A DNA stretch of 64,000 nt from Bradyrhizobium guangdongense (GTDB taxonomy: Bacteria; Pseudomonadota; Alphaproteobacteria; Rhizobiales; Xanthobacteraceae). Where the stretch lies: the NCBI RefSeq assembly GCF_004114975.1, contig NZ_CP030051.1:4960001-5024000 (forward strand). The letters run 5' to 3'. Positions 35,152 through 43,660 of the stretch are shown piece by piece. Position 1 is the stretch's first letter. Each line of letters starts with the position of its first letter. The notes under the pieces were generated by a model. It was given only the letters and a program-made list of their open reading frames with translations. It was not told where the DNA came from and ran no database searches. The position numbers were made by a program, and so were the translations under genes.

Positions 35152-36075
35152 ATGAACAAGCCTTTCCTGTTGAAACTGCATCGCTGGATCACGCTGGTCT
35201 TTGCGCTTCCCCTGTTCGCGATCATCGCCACCGGGCTGATCCTGTCCTTCGAGCCTATGGTGCAAGTGAGCGGCATCGGCGGCGCGCCGATCGAAGCCGC
35301 GCATATCGTCGAGCTGGTGAAGCGATATGATCCAGATGGCAAGGCCCGCGGGCTCTCGATCAATGCCGGCGCACAGCGGATGACATTGCAGGGCACGGCA
35401 GGTCCAGCGATCGACCTCGCAACGGGCGAGCCCGCCGCCACCGGGTCAGGTCTTTCCGATCTTTTCCGTTTGGCGCGCATCACGCATGAACGACTGCTGG
35501 GCCAGGCTTGGCTCGTGACGAGTTCGACGATCGCCATGGTGTGTCTGATGTCGCTCGGCATCCTGATGGGGCTGCCGAGGCTGCGCAACACCATGTCCGG
35601 ATGGCACAAGGGCACCGCCTGGTTCACCTTGCCGTTGATCCTCTTGAGCCCGCTCACAGGCCTGTTCATGGCCTTCGGCCTGACGTTGCAGAGCGGGTCT
35701 GCTCCCGCCTCCACAGGACGCCCAATCGCCCTGCCCGATGCGGTGCGATTGATCGCGGCCTCCCATGATCTCTCGCATGTGATCTCGATCGGCGCACGGG
35801 GCGGCCGCGTGATGGCGCGGATCTATGAGAGCGACGAATTGTGCGCCTATGCCGTGGATTCATCCGGTGTCACTCCGCTGCCGCGCAACTGGCCTCGCCT
35901 GATTCATGAGGGAAACTGGTCCGCCGGGATCGCCGCGCCGCTCAATGTGGTGACGTCGATCGCTCTGCTGACACTGCTGTCGACCGGCCTCCTGATCTGG
36001 GCACGGCGGAAATTGCGCAAGCCACGCGCTCGGCGTGACCGGCAAGCCGACGCCGCCGTGGTCAGCGCCCGCTGA
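35152..36075 (+). CDS. PepSY-associated TM protein
   Basis: A 307-residue inner-membrane protein from the ATG with GGAGACC upstream (MNKPFLLKLHRWITLVFALP). About four membrane helices: LVFALPLFAIIATGLILSFE, IAMVCLMSLGILMG, WFTLPLILLSPLTGLFMAF and a C-terminal VTSIALLTLLSTGLLIWARR, with a periplasmic PepSY-like segment. LKLHRWITL and GWHKGTAWF hold the conserved histidines of the family. Such proteins often reduce or handle iron-siderophore or haem substrates next to TonB receptors; no receptor is seen here. Function is therefore open. Confidence 0.8.
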   Translation: MNKPFLLKLHRWITLVFALPLFAIIATGLILSFEPMVQVSGIGGAPIEAAHIVELVKRYDPDGKARGLSINAGAQRMTLQGTAGPAIDLATGEPAATGSGLSDLFRLARITHERLLGQAWLVTSSTIAMVCLMSLGILMGLPRLRNTMSGWHKGTAWFTLPLILLSPLTGLFMAFGLTLQSGSAPASTGRPIALPDAVRLIAASHDLSHVISIGARGGRVMARIYESDELCAYAVDSSGVTPLPRNWPRLIHEGNWSAGIAAPLNVVTSIALLTLLSTGLLIWARRKLRKPRARRDRQADAAVVSAR

Positions 36076-36084
36076 TCGCGATGA

Positions 36085-37224
36085 TCAGTTATGCGCGCTC
36101 GCGCGCATCTTCTCCGGCGCGACGCGTTGCGGGAATTCGTCAGCATCGCCGCCCGAGGGGATCAGGATCGCGCGTTCGCGCGGCAGGGCTTCCGGCATTT
36201 CGTCGCGGATGAAAGCAATGAGCTTTTCCCTGATCTCGCAGCGCAGGTCCCAGGATTGCGGCGCATTGCGGGCGCTGACCAGCGCCCGCAGCTCGATGGT
36301 GCGGGAATCCGCGTCGATCACCTGGAGATTGACCACCGCGCCATCCCAGAGCTTGGACTCCTTCACCGCTCCCTCCAGCCAGCGCCGGATGCGCGGCACG
36401 TCGGCACGGTAGTCGACGTGCAGCGCGATCACGCCGATCAGGGACGCGGTGTCGCGGGTCCAGTTCTGGAATGGTTTTTCGATGAAATAGGACAGCGGCA
36501 CCACCATGCGGCGCCAATCCCAGAGCCGGATCACCACATAAGTCGCGGCGATATCCTCGACCCATCCCCACTCGTTCTCGATGATGACGGCATCCTCGAT
36601 CCGGATCGGTTGGGTGATCGCGATCTGCAAACCCGCGATCAAATTGCTGAGCAGCGGCCGCGCGGCAAGGCCGACGATGATACCGGCGGCGCCCGCCGAA
36701 GCGAACAGGCTGACGCCATATTGCCTGACAGAATCGAACGTCATCAACGCAGCGGATACCGTGATGATCACGATGATGGTGTCGGTGACGCGTTTGAACA
36801 CGCGAATCTGCGTCACGTGCTTGCGCGCGACGAAGTTCTCGGTGACATCGCGGAAGTTCTGCAGATAGCGCGCGGCGCTCATGTCGACGATGCGAATCGA
36901 GATCCACCCGATCAGCGCGATGAAGGCGACCACGAACAGGCGCGTCAGGGGCGTGCGGAACGCATCGTCCAAGGGCGCGAGCGGGAGGACCAGCGCAACG
37001 GCAGCCAGACACAGCGCCAGCTGGGCCGGACCGGAGGTGCGCTCGATGAACACGCCTAGCAGTGGAAGCCGGGTTCCGAAGGCGCGATTGAGCAGCCATA
37101 CGGCGAATCGGTAGAACGACAATGCGATCATCATCGCCCCGACGACCAGGCCGAGGCCGATGAACCATGATGGCACCCATCCGAACATCTTGTCGATGTC
37201 GGCCATGACAACCTGCCAATTCAT
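36085..37224 (-). CDS. Small-conductance mechanosensitive channel (MscS family)
   Basis: A 379-residue membrane protein with four to five helices. The pore helix region reads SAGAAGIIVGLAARPLLSNL, close to the MscS TM3 pattern, and the beta domain begins with GLQIAITQPIRIEDAVII and GWVEDIAATYVVIRLWDWRR. It opens under membrane tension to release solutes on hypo-osmotic shock. The N-terminus is longer than E. coli MscS. Divergent from the DUF763 gene. Confidence 0.9.
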   Translation of the reverse strand: MNWQVVMADIDKMFGWVPSWFIGLGLVVGAMMIALSFYRFAVWLLNRAFGTRLPLLGVFIERTSGPAQLALCLAAVALVLPLAPLDDAFRTPLTRLFVVAFIALIGWISIRIVDMSAARYLQNFRDVTENFVARKHVTQIRVFKRVTDTIIVIITVSAALMTFDSVRQYGVSLFASAGAAGIIVGLAARPLLSNLIAGLQIAITQPIRIEDAVIIENEWGWVEDIAATYVVIRLWDWRRMVVPLSYFIEKPFQNWTRDTASLIGVIALHVDYRADVPRIRRWLEGAVKESKLWDGAVVNLQVIDADSRTIELRALVSARNAPQSWDLRCEIREKLIAFIRDEMPEALPRERAILIPSGGDADEFPQRVAPEKMRASAHN

Positions 37225-37347
37225 TCACGTCCCCGGATTGCATTCGCTGCAGCGCCAACGCGTTCCAACGCGCTTCGCTCCCCCGCGCAGTGCAACGCAG
37301 CATTCCTCTGGTGCAACCGTGCCGAATTGCGCTAGTTTGGAGCGCAC

Positions 37348-38598
37348 ATGACCAGACGCACCGGCAGCGCCGATCTTCCTCTCCACACCGGACGGGTTCC
37401 GCCGTGGCTGGCAAGCCGCATGGCTTCGCTGGGCGCGATCGTCACGCAGGCGATCGTGCACCATTACGGCCGCGATGCGTTCATGCAACGGCTCTCGCAC
37501 CCATTCTGGTTCCAGTCGTTCGGCGCCGTGATGGGAATGGACTGGCATTCCTCTGGTATCACGACCTCCGTGATCGGTGCGCTGAAGCGCGGGCTCGGAC
37601 CGCTCCAGGACGAGCTTGGCATTTATGTCTGCGGCGGCCGCGGCCAGCATTCGCGCAAGACGCCGGATGAGCTGCTGCAGCTCGGGGAGCGCGTCGGCTT
37701 CGACAGCGCGAAACTCACGCGCGCGAGCCGCCTCGTGGCAAAGGTGGACAGTGCCGCCGTGCAGGACGGCTTCGATCTCTATCTGCACGGCTTCTTCGTT
37801 ACCGCCGACGGCAAGTGGACTGTGGTGCAGCAGGGCATGAACGGCGACAAGCGCCAGGCGCGGCGCTATCACTGGCATTCGGAGGCACTGAAGAGCTTTG
37901 TCGATGCGCCGCACAGCGCGATCGACGGGCCGCAGCAGGGCGAGATCGTCAATCTGACCGACCATCGCGCCGGCGTCTCGCGCACCGCGCAGCTCGACCT
38001 GCTCAGCGATCTTGGTCCCGATCGCATCCTCGCCGAATTCGAGCGGCTTGCCGGCACCGCAGCCGAACCGGCGCAGGCCATGCTGCCGCATTTGATCATG
38101 CCTGATCATCACGATGTCAGGCCCAAGGATGTGTTCGCACGCCGCCTGCACGGCACACTCGCAGCCGCCGCCGAACGCGGGCCGGTCGACTTTCCAGACC
38201 TTTTGCTCACACCCGGTGTCGGCGCGCGCACCGTGCGCTCGCTCGCCATGGTCGCCGAAGTCGTGCACGGCGCGCCCTATCGTTTCAAGGACCCCGCCCG
38301 CTTCTCGCTCGCCCATGGCGGCAAGGATCGGCATCCTTATCCCGTTCCGATCAAGGTCTATGACGAGACCATCCGCGTGTTGAAGGGCGCGATCCAGGGC
38401 GCGAAGCTCGGGCGCGAGGAGGAGATGCAGGCGATCAAGCGCCTCGACGATCAGGCGCGGCGCCTTGAGCGCACGGTGAGTGGACCGTCGGTCGAGTCGT
38501 TCATTGCAGGTGAACGTACCGCATCACCGGACCTCGACGGCCGCTCCGTGTTCGGCTGGGAACGCGATCTGGCTTCCACAAAAAGGCGGACCGGCTGA
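37348..38598 (+). CDS. DUF763 domain-containing protein
   Basis: A 416-residue protein starting MTRRTGSADLPLHTGRVPPW, the opening common in DUF763 proteins. The middle part holds GIYVCGGRGQHSRKTPDEL, DGFDLYLHGFFVTADGKWTV and YHWHSEALKSFVDAPHSAI, and the C-terminus LLLTPGVGARTVRSLAMVAE, which looks like a helix-hairpin-helix DNA-binding motif (TPGVGARTVRSL). The family is widespread in archaea and patchy in bacteria, function unknown. The HhH motif hints at a nucleic acid role. No partner gene adjoins. Confidence 0.85.
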   Translation: MTRRTGSADLPLHTGRVPPWLASRMASLGAIVTQAIVHHYGRDAFMQRLSHPFWFQSFGAVMGMDWHSSGITTSVIGALKRGLGPLQDELGIYVCGGRGQHSRKTPDELLQLGERVGFDSAKLTRASRLVAKVDSAAVQDGFDLYLHGFFVTADGKWTVVQQGMNGDKRQARRYHWHSEALKSFVDAPHSAIDGPQQGEIVNLTDHRAGVSRTAQLDLLSDLGPDRILAEFERLAGTAAEPAQAMLPHLIMPDHHDVRPKDVFARRLHGTLAAAAERGPVDFPDLLLTPGVGARTVRSLAMVAEVVHGAPYRFKDPARFSLAHGGKDRHPYPVPIKVYDETIRVLKGAIQGAKLGREEEMQAIKRLDDQARRLERTVSGPSVESFIAGERTASPDLDGRSVFGWERDLASTKRRTG

Positions 38599-38634
38599 AC
38601 GCCAGTCCGCAAGTCAGGCGGGAGGACCGCCCTC

Positions 38635-38868
38635 TCAGGTCTCGTCGGTCTCATCGAGCCGGTTGGCCGAATGATCCTGATATTGCTCGGTCTGGATGGA
38701 CTTGCCGTCCATGCCGCGAATGTCCGAGTGCTGCTTCTTGTCGCGGTTGGACAGCACCATGTTGTCGCCAATCATCTCCTTCGGTACGTCGGTCAATGCG
38801 CCGGTGCCGTCGCCCTTACCGTGCACGCCGGATCTGAAATGCGTCTTGCTGCCGTGACCACCTGGCAT
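38635..38868 (-). CDS. Small hydrophilic protein (77 aa)
   Basis: MPGGHGSKTHFRSGVHGKGD opens a wholly hydrophilic, Gly- and Asp-rich sequence with DVPKEMIGDNMVLSNRDKKQ, predicted disordered. First of four consecutive short minus-strand genes (38635-39476), all of similar composition. The low complexity resembles stress-related small proteins of soil alphaproteobacteria. Function unknown. Confidence 0.6.
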   Translation of the reverse strand: MPGGHGSKTHFRSGVHGKGDGTGALTDVPKEMIGDNMVLSNRDKKQHSDIRGMDGKSIQTEQYQDHSANRLDETDET

Positions 38869-38904
38869 TGCTCTCTCCTCTTGCCGTGATCGCTTCTTGA
38901 AGGC

Positions 38905-39060
38905 TCAGTGCTTCTGTTGCGCCGGCACCTCTCGCTGTGCACGACGGCTGGTGTCGTCGGCATGGCGGTCCAAAGCCCAATCCAGCTCTCGCGCGTCCGG
39001 AACGTCCGGCTTGCGCTCGAGAATTCGTACCTGCTGCTCGTGAGTTTTTCTGCCTTGCAT
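38905..39060 (-). CDS. Small hydrophilic protein (51 aa)
   Basis: An ORF of 51 codons starting MQGRKTHEQQVRILERKPDV after a GGAGATCCCA site, continuing PDARELDWALDRHADDTSR. Charged, helical, no membrane segment. I recall the MQGRKTHEQQ opening from Bradyrhizobium genomes as a conserved hypothetical protein. Confidence 0.65.
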   Translation of the reverse strand: MQGRKTHEQQVRILERKPDVPDARELDWALDRHADDTSRRAQREVPAQQKH

Positions 39061-39075
39061 TGGGATCTCCGATCT

Positions 39076-39276
39076 TCACTTGCCTTTGCCTTTGCCGGCC
39101 GGATCGTGCGCGTGATGAGAGTCGTGCTCGCCTCCACCCCCCGAGACGCGGCTGTGGCTACGGCGTGAATCGTCCGCAGGCGGTTTGTTGACTTCAAGCC
39201 GCGCCCTCGCGTTCTCGTGCGAGGCGCCGGGTCCGCCCTGACGAATGCTGTTCGGAGTCTTGGTGGATGTCGACAT
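39076..39276 (-). CDS. Small hydrophilic protein (66 aa)
   Basis: MSTSTKTPNSIRQGGPGASH, then a His/Asp/Lys-rich tail ending HAHDPAGKGKGK. Predicted disordered. GGAGGGCGACATCC precedes the ATG. Only 15 bp separate it from each of the two neighbouring short genes, so the group is likely one transcript. No function assigned. Confidence 0.6.
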   Translation of the reverse strand: MSTSTKTPNSIRQGGPGASHENARARLEVNKPPADDSRRSHSRVSGGGGEHDSHHAHDPAGKGKGK

Positions 39277-39290
39277 GGATGTCGCCCTCC

Positions 39291-39476
39291 TCAGCGGTCT
39301 TGCTGATAGCCTTGATTGGTCGTGTTCTGCTTGATGTTGCCCTGCTGTCCCTGCTCGTTCGGGTTCTCCACCCGTTGCCGGCCGCGTGGTGCCTGGTTGG
39401 CCGACATCTGCTTGTCGTCACCAGTTCCCTTTCGGCTTTGATTGTCCGGAGGAACAGGTGGCATTTTGCTGGTCAT
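39291..39476 (-). CDS. Small hydrophilic protein (61 aa)
   Basis: MTSKMPPVPPDNQSRKGTGD with a C-terminal half rich in Asn and Gln (ENPNEQGQQGNIKQNTTNQG). AGGAGGCAGC is a strong ribosome binding site. The Gln/Asn richness is reminiscent of small stress-induced or germination-type hydrophilins. First transcribed gene of the four. Confidence 0.62.
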   Translation of the reverse strand: MTSKMPPVPPDNQSRKGTGDDKQMSANQAPRGRQRVENPNEQGQQGNIKQNTTNQGYQQDR

Positions 39477-39623
39477 GATGCTGCCTCCTGATGAATGTGA
39501 AGCCCTGCGGGCGGTTGGCGCGGAACTCGTAGGCCATCATCGCTGCAAGCTCTCGGTGACAACCGACGTCACCGAGCCTCGTTCCTGGCAGATCGCACAC
39601 GGTGATAGTTTCGCAGAGGTGCG

Positions 39624-40895
39624 TCAGTTCACCTGAGCAAGGGAACGATCGATTGTCGCGAACGGCGCAGCCGCGTCAGATGTTCCGCCTGTCTCTGCCA
39701 CCACGGGAAGTTTCGCGATCGCACGGATACCGGGCCTCTTGCGCCAGTGGATCTGCGACGGATCGACCGCAAGACCAAGCCGCGGCCAGCGCGTGAACAG
39801 CGCCTTGAGTGCGCACGCGCCTTCGATCCGCGCCAGCTGATGACCGAGGCAGAAATGGATTCCCGTGCCGAAAGAGATGTGGCGGTTCGGCTTGCGCTCG
39901 AGATCGAGCTGCCCGGGCCGGTCGTGCACCGACGGGTCCATGTTGGCGGCGGCGAGCATCACCATGACACGATCGCCCTTCTTCAGTTGCACCCCGTCGA
40001 GCTCGACATCCCGCCGCACATAGCGCGGTTTTGAAAATTGCACCGGCGAGACGAAACGCAGAAATTCCTCGACGGCGAGCCCGACGCGGTTCCAGTCTTC
40101 TTCCAGCCAGTCACGCAGACCCGGACTCCGGAGCAGTTCGTAAACCGACCCACTGATGAGATGCGTGGTGGTCTCCGAGCCCGCCGCAAGCAGCAGGAAC
40201 ACCATCGAGACCATTTCGTCCGGCCCGATTTCGCCGCCCTCGCGTTCGACCTGGACCAGTTCGGCAATCAGACCCTCGCCACCCCGCTCGCGCGCGATCT
40301 GCAGCTGCCCTGCCAGATAATTTCGCATCCTGCGGACCGCGAACAGCAGGCGGAAGAAGCTGACGACGTTCGTCAGCGAGGACATCGCATTGGCCCACGC
40401 GATGAAGCGCGGGCGATCGGCCATCGGCAGGCCGAGCAGCTCCGAAATCACCGACAGCGGCAGGATGCGCGCATAGCGCGCGACGAGATCGGCCGGGCTT
40501 CCGCTCGCGAACAACCCGGCGGCAAGATCGTCGGCAATGGCGTGGATGCGCGGCTCCATCGCGACGATGGCGCGGCGGCGGAAGGCTTCGTCGACGATGC
40601 TGCGCAGCCTGGTATGGTCAGGCTCGTCCATCGTCAGCATGTTGTTGGCGATGGTCCTGATCAGCCCCGGCATCCACCAGCGCAGGCCGGCCACGTCGCC
40701 ATCTTCCTTGCGCAGCGTGAAGATCGTGCTGTCCTTCAGCACTTGCGCCGTCGCATCGTGGGTCGTGGTGATCCAGACATCGCCGACGAGCGGAAAGCGG
40801 GTCGCGACCACGGGTCCGGTCGCGCGCAGGGCCGCGATGGCCTTGGGCGGATCTCGAAAGAAGGTCTCGCTGGTGAAATCGAGGCGCGGTGCCAT
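39624..40895 (-). CDS. Cytochrome P450
   Basis: A 423-residue soluble bacterial P450. The I-helix oxygen-activation motif is AGSETTTH (238-245), the K-helix ExxR is E277-FL-R280 in VEEFLRF, and the haem loop FGTGIHFCLGHQLAR places the axial cysteine at C349. The sequence PRYVRRDVELDGVQLKKGDR is also typical. Redox partners are needed; a ferredoxin-NADP reductase gene lies 0.5 kb upstream (41421), though that more likely serves the nicotinate cassette. Substrate unknown. Confidence 0.95.
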   Translation of the reverse strand: MAPRLDFTSETFFRDPPKAIAALRATGPVVATRFPLVGDVWITTTHDATAQVLKDSTIFTLRKEDGDVAGLRWWMPGLIRTIANNMLTMDEPDHTRLRSIVDEAFRRRAIVAMEPRIHAIADDLAAGLFASGSPADLVARYARILPLSVISELLGLPMADRPRFIAWANAMSSLTNVVSFFRLLFAVRRMRNYLAGQLQIARERGGEGLIAELVQVEREGGEIGPDEMVSMVFLLLAAGSETTTHLISGSVYELLRSPGLRDWLEEDWNRVGLAVEEFLRFVSPVQFSKPRYVRRDVELDGVQLKKGDRVMVMLAAANMDPSVHDRPGQLDLERKPNRHISFGTGIHFCLGHQLARIEGACALKALFTRWPRLGLAVDPSQIHWRKRPGIRAIAKLPVVAETGGTSDAAAPFATIDRSLAQVN

Positions 40896-40987
40896 GGAAT
40901 CACCGGGATGGTTGGTGGCGCCTCAACCAGATGGTGAGCGAGACCGCTGGCGCAAGGGCCGCAACCAGCCCTTCTCGCGCAGCGGAA

Positions 40988-41314
40988 CTAACCGCGCCCC
41001 TGAGAGCGCGGACCGGCCTTGCGCTGCTGCTGATTGGTGTAGGCGTCCCAGTGACTCCAGCTGCCATTGCTCAGGCTTTGCAGATCTGTGCCGAGCGGCC
41101 GGCGCGTGCGCTTGTCGTGGTCGGCAATGGCGCGCTCGGACTGCGCGATCTTGCGCTTCAGTTCCGCGATCGCCTTCTGGGTTTGCCCGTCGCGCTTCGA
41201 GGACGCGATCTCGCCCATGGTGAAGCGCGCGGTCTCCAGCGCCTTCAACTCGGCGCGATTCTTCTTCAACTGAACCCGGTGCCAGGCGATGTTGCTGTCG
41301 CTGTCCGCAACCAT
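40988..41314 (-). CDS. Coiled-coil hypothetical protein (108 aa)
   Basis: Starts MVADSDSNIAWHRVQLKKNR (GGAG site upstream). Residues about 15-70 form a helix with heptad-like Ala/Leu spacing (AELKALETARFTMGEI, AIAELKRKIAQSERAIADHD), and the tail is basic (QQQRKAGPRSQGRG). No known domain. Probably cytoplasmic. Confidence 0.6.
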   Translation of the reverse strand: MVADSDSNIAWHRVQLKKNRAELKALETARFTMGEIASSKRDGQTQKAIAELKRKIAQSERAIADHDKRTRRPLGTDLQSLSNGSWSHWDAYTNQQQRKAGPRSQGRG

Positions 41315-41420
41315 GTGGGAACTCCGCTGATTCGGTCCCACAGTGTATCAAGCGCCGAATCGGCGGGGCAACGCCCGCCGGAAGGCGAAAATACGGTCTT
41401 CTTGGGCAGGAATTCTGGAC

Positions 41421-42194
41421 TCAGCGCTCGGCGAAGGCCTTTTCGACCACGAACTGGGCCGGCTCGCCATGATTGCCCTCGGCGAAACCGCGCTCGCCCA
41501 AGAGCACGCGGGTGTCGGCGACCAGAGCCGGGCTGCCGCAGATCATGACGCGGTCGTGGGCAGCTTCCAGCACCGGAAGGCCGATGTCGGCGAACAGCTT
41601 GCCCGAGGTGATGAGATCGGTGATGCGGCCGCGGTTGCGGAATGGATCGCGTGTCACGGTGGGATAGTAGATCAACTGGTTCTGGATGTACTCGCCGAGC
41701 AGTTCGTCTTTCGGCAGGAGCTCGGTGATCATCTCGCCATAGGCGAGCTCCTTGACGTGACGGCAGCCGTGCAGCAGCACCACCTTCTCAAACCGCTCGT
41801 AGGTCTCGGGGTCCTTGATCACGCTCAGGAACGGGGCGAGGCCCGTGCCTGTGCCGATGAGGTAGAGGTTGCGCCCCTCCTCCAGATTGTCGATCACCAG
41901 CGTGCCGGTGGCCTTGCGGCTGACGATGATCTCGTCGCCTTCCTTCAAATGCTGGAGCCGCGAGGTCAGCGGTCCGTCCGGCACCTTGATCGAGAAGAAT
42001 TCGAGGGTGTCCTCGTAATTGGCGCTGGCGACGCTGTAGGCGCGCAGCAGCGGCTTCTCGCCGACCTTGAGCCCGATCATGGTGAACTCGCCGTTGCGGA
42101 AGCGGAAGGTCGGGCTGCGGGTGGTCTTGAAGGAGAACAGCGTGTCGGTCCAGTGGTGGACGCTCAAAACGCTTTCCTGATTGAAATTGCTCAT
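41421..42194 (-). CDS. fpr: Ferredoxin--NADP+ reductase
   Basis: A 257-residue flavoenzyme of the bacterial Fpr subclass. The FAD motif RAYSVAS (51-57) and NADP motif YLIGTGTGLAPFLSV (111-125) are intact, and the C-terminus EKAFAER is the usual short end. It moves electrons between NADPH and ferredoxin or flavodoxin. It is divergent from the enamidase gene across 159 bp with two copies of a palindrome also found before hnr and nicA. So its likely job here is to reduce the ferredoxin that drives 6-hydroxynicotinate reductase. Confidence 0.93.
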   Translation of the reverse strand: MSNFNQESVLSVHHWTDTLFSFKTTRSPTFRFRNGEFTMIGLKVGEKPLLRAYSVASANYEDTLEFFSIKVPDGPLTSRLQHLKEGDEIIVSRKATGTLVIDNLEEGRNLYLIGTGTGLAPFLSVIKDPETYERFEKVVLLHGCRHVKELAYGEMITELLPKDELLGEYIQNQLIYYPTVTRDPFRNRGRITDLITSGKLFADIGLPVLEAAHDRVMICGSPALVADTRVLLGERGFAEGNHGEPAQFVVEKAFAER

Positions 42195-42245
42195 CTCACC
42201 TTCCCTGTCGCGTCATCTGCGGTCTTCGAGGCGGTCCAGCCATGC

Positions 42246-42265
42246 ATCGTTTGTACACGATCATT
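42246..42265. promoter_or_regulatory. Nicotinate-regulon palindrome, site C
   Basis: 20-bp site centred on TTTGTACACGAT, matching the master palindrome at 51891-51910 in 14 of 20 positions. Lies between fpr and ena, overlapping site D by 6 bp. Confidence 0.6.
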
Positions 42266-42279
42266 CGTGTACTAATGAA
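42260..42279. promoter_or_regulatory. Nicotinate-regulon palindrome, site D
   Basis: 20-bp site centred on TTCGTGTACTAA, 16 of 20 identical to the palindrome at 51891-51910. Stacked directly after site C, about 75 bp before the ena ATG and 65 bp before that of fpr, where a divergent promoter is expected. Confidence 0.65.
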
Positions 42280-42353
42280 TAATCCTGCTTGATCCCGCGG
42301 TCAAGGCTGCCCAAGATCGCTAGCGTTGCAGTTAGGAATAAGGAGCCCCTTCC

Positions 42354-43550
42354 ATGGCGCATGACGCACCCCAGGCCGCCGGACCCTCGAAGCTCGTGAT
42401 CCGCAATATCGGCCTGATCCTCTCCGGCGCCCTGGAAAAGCCGATCCTGGACGGCGACACCATCGTCGCCGAGAACGGCAAGATCACCGCGATCGGCCGC
42501 TTCAAGGACTGCAACGTCGAAGGTGCCACGACCATCGTCGACGCCCACGGCACCACGGTCGCACCGGGCCTGATCGACAGTCACGTTCACCCCGTCGCCG
42601 GCGATTGGACGCCGCGGCAGAACCAGATCAACTGGATCGACAGCTACCTCCATGGCGGCGTCACCACCATGATCTCGGCGGGTGAAGTCCACATGCCCGG
42701 CCGCCCGCGCGACGTCGTCGGCCTCAAGGCGATGGCCGTGTTCGCCCAGCGCGCGTTCTGGACCTTGCGACCGGGCGGCGTGAAGGTTCACGCCGGCGCG
42801 CCCGTGATCGAATGCGAGATGGTCGAGGAAGACTTCAAGGAGATGGCCGCCAACGGCGTCAAGCTGCTCGGCGAAGTCGGCCTTGGCGGCGTCAAGGACG
42901 GTCCCACCGCACGCAAGATGGTCGGCTGGGCGCGCAAATACGGCATCCAGAGCACGATCCATACCGGCGGCCCCTCGATCCCCGGCTCCGGCCTGATCGA
43001 CAAGGACGTGGTGCTGGAGGCCGATACCGACGTGGTCGGCCATATCAACGGCGGCCACACGGCGCTTCCCGACGATCAGATCCGTTGCATCTGCGAGGGC
43101 TGTAAACGCGGCCTCGAGCTGGTTCACAACGGCAACGAGCGCTCGGCCCTGTTCACGCTGCGCACCGCGCGCGAGATGGGCGACCTGCACCGCGTCATCC
43201 TCGGCACCGACGCGCCCGCCGGCTCAGGCGTGCAGCCGCTCGGCATCCTGCGCATGGTCTCGATGCTGTCCTCGCTCGGCGAGCTGCCGGCCGAGATCGC
43301 GTTCTGTCTGGCCACCGGCAATACCGCGCGGATGCGCGAGCTCGATTGCGGACTCATTGAAGTCGGCCGCTCCGCCGATTTCGTCATCATGGACAAGGCG
43401 CAGCACTCGCCCGGCAAGAACATTCTGGAGAGCGTCCAGCTCGGCGACCTCCCCGGCATCGGCATGACCATCATCGACGGCATCGTGCGGACTCAACGCA
43501 GCCGCAACACCCCGCCGGCCGGCAAGGTGCCGGAGGTGGTGGCGAAGTGA
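42354..43550 (+). CDS. ena: Enamidase (6-oxo-1,4,5,6-tetrahydronicotinate hydrolase)
   Basis: A 398-residue amidohydrolase starting MAHDAPQAAGPSKLVIRNIG after an AAGGAG site. The metal ligands fit enamidase of nicotinate fermentation: H77/H79 in DSHVHPVAGD, E174 in KLLGEVGLGGVKD, H203 in TIHTGGPSIPGS, H230 in GHINGGHTALPD and D286 in GTDAPAGSGVQPLG. It hydrolyses the cyclic enamide to ammonia and 2-formylglutarate, the step after 6-hydroxynicotinate reductase, whose gene is in this cassette. Sequence plus context make the call strong. It converges on the marR gene across an inverted repeat. Confidence 0.88.
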   Translation: MAHDAPQAAGPSKLVIRNIGLILSGALEKPILDGDTIVAENGKITAIGRFKDCNVEGATTIVDAHGTTVAPGLIDSHVHPVAGDWTPRQNQINWIDSYLHGGVTTMISAGEVHMPGRPRDVVGLKAMAVFAQRAFWTLRPGGVKVHAGAPVIECEMVEEDFKEMAANGVKLLGEVGLGGVKDGPTARKMVGWARKYGIQSTIHTGGPSIPGSGLIDKDVVLEADTDVVGHINGGHTALPDDQIRCICEGCKRGLELVHNGNERSALFTLRTAREMGDLHRVILGTDAPAGSGVQPLGILRMVSMLSSLGELPAEIAFCLATGNTARMRELDCGLIEVGRSADFVIMDKAQHSPGKNILESVQLGDLPGIGMTIIDGIVRTQRSRNTPPAGKVPEVVAK

Positions 43551-43566
43551 GCCAAAGCATAATGCG

Positions 43567-43653
43567 GTAGGGTGGGCAAAGCGAAGCGTGCCCACGTCTT
43601 TGCAAATGGACAAAGGAGGTGGGCACGGCGCGTTGCGCGTTTGCCCACCCTAC
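43567..43653. repeat. Inverted repeat with GTAGGGTGGGCAAA arms
   Basis: GTAGGGTGGGCAAA at the left pairs with TTTGCCCACCCTAC at the right, with an inner GTGCCCAC / GTGGGCAC pair. It sits between two convergent stop codons, so it may act as a bidirectional terminator. Such GGGTGGGCAAAG elements are common in Bradyrhizobium. Confidence 0.65.
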
Positions 43654-43660
43654 AAGACCA

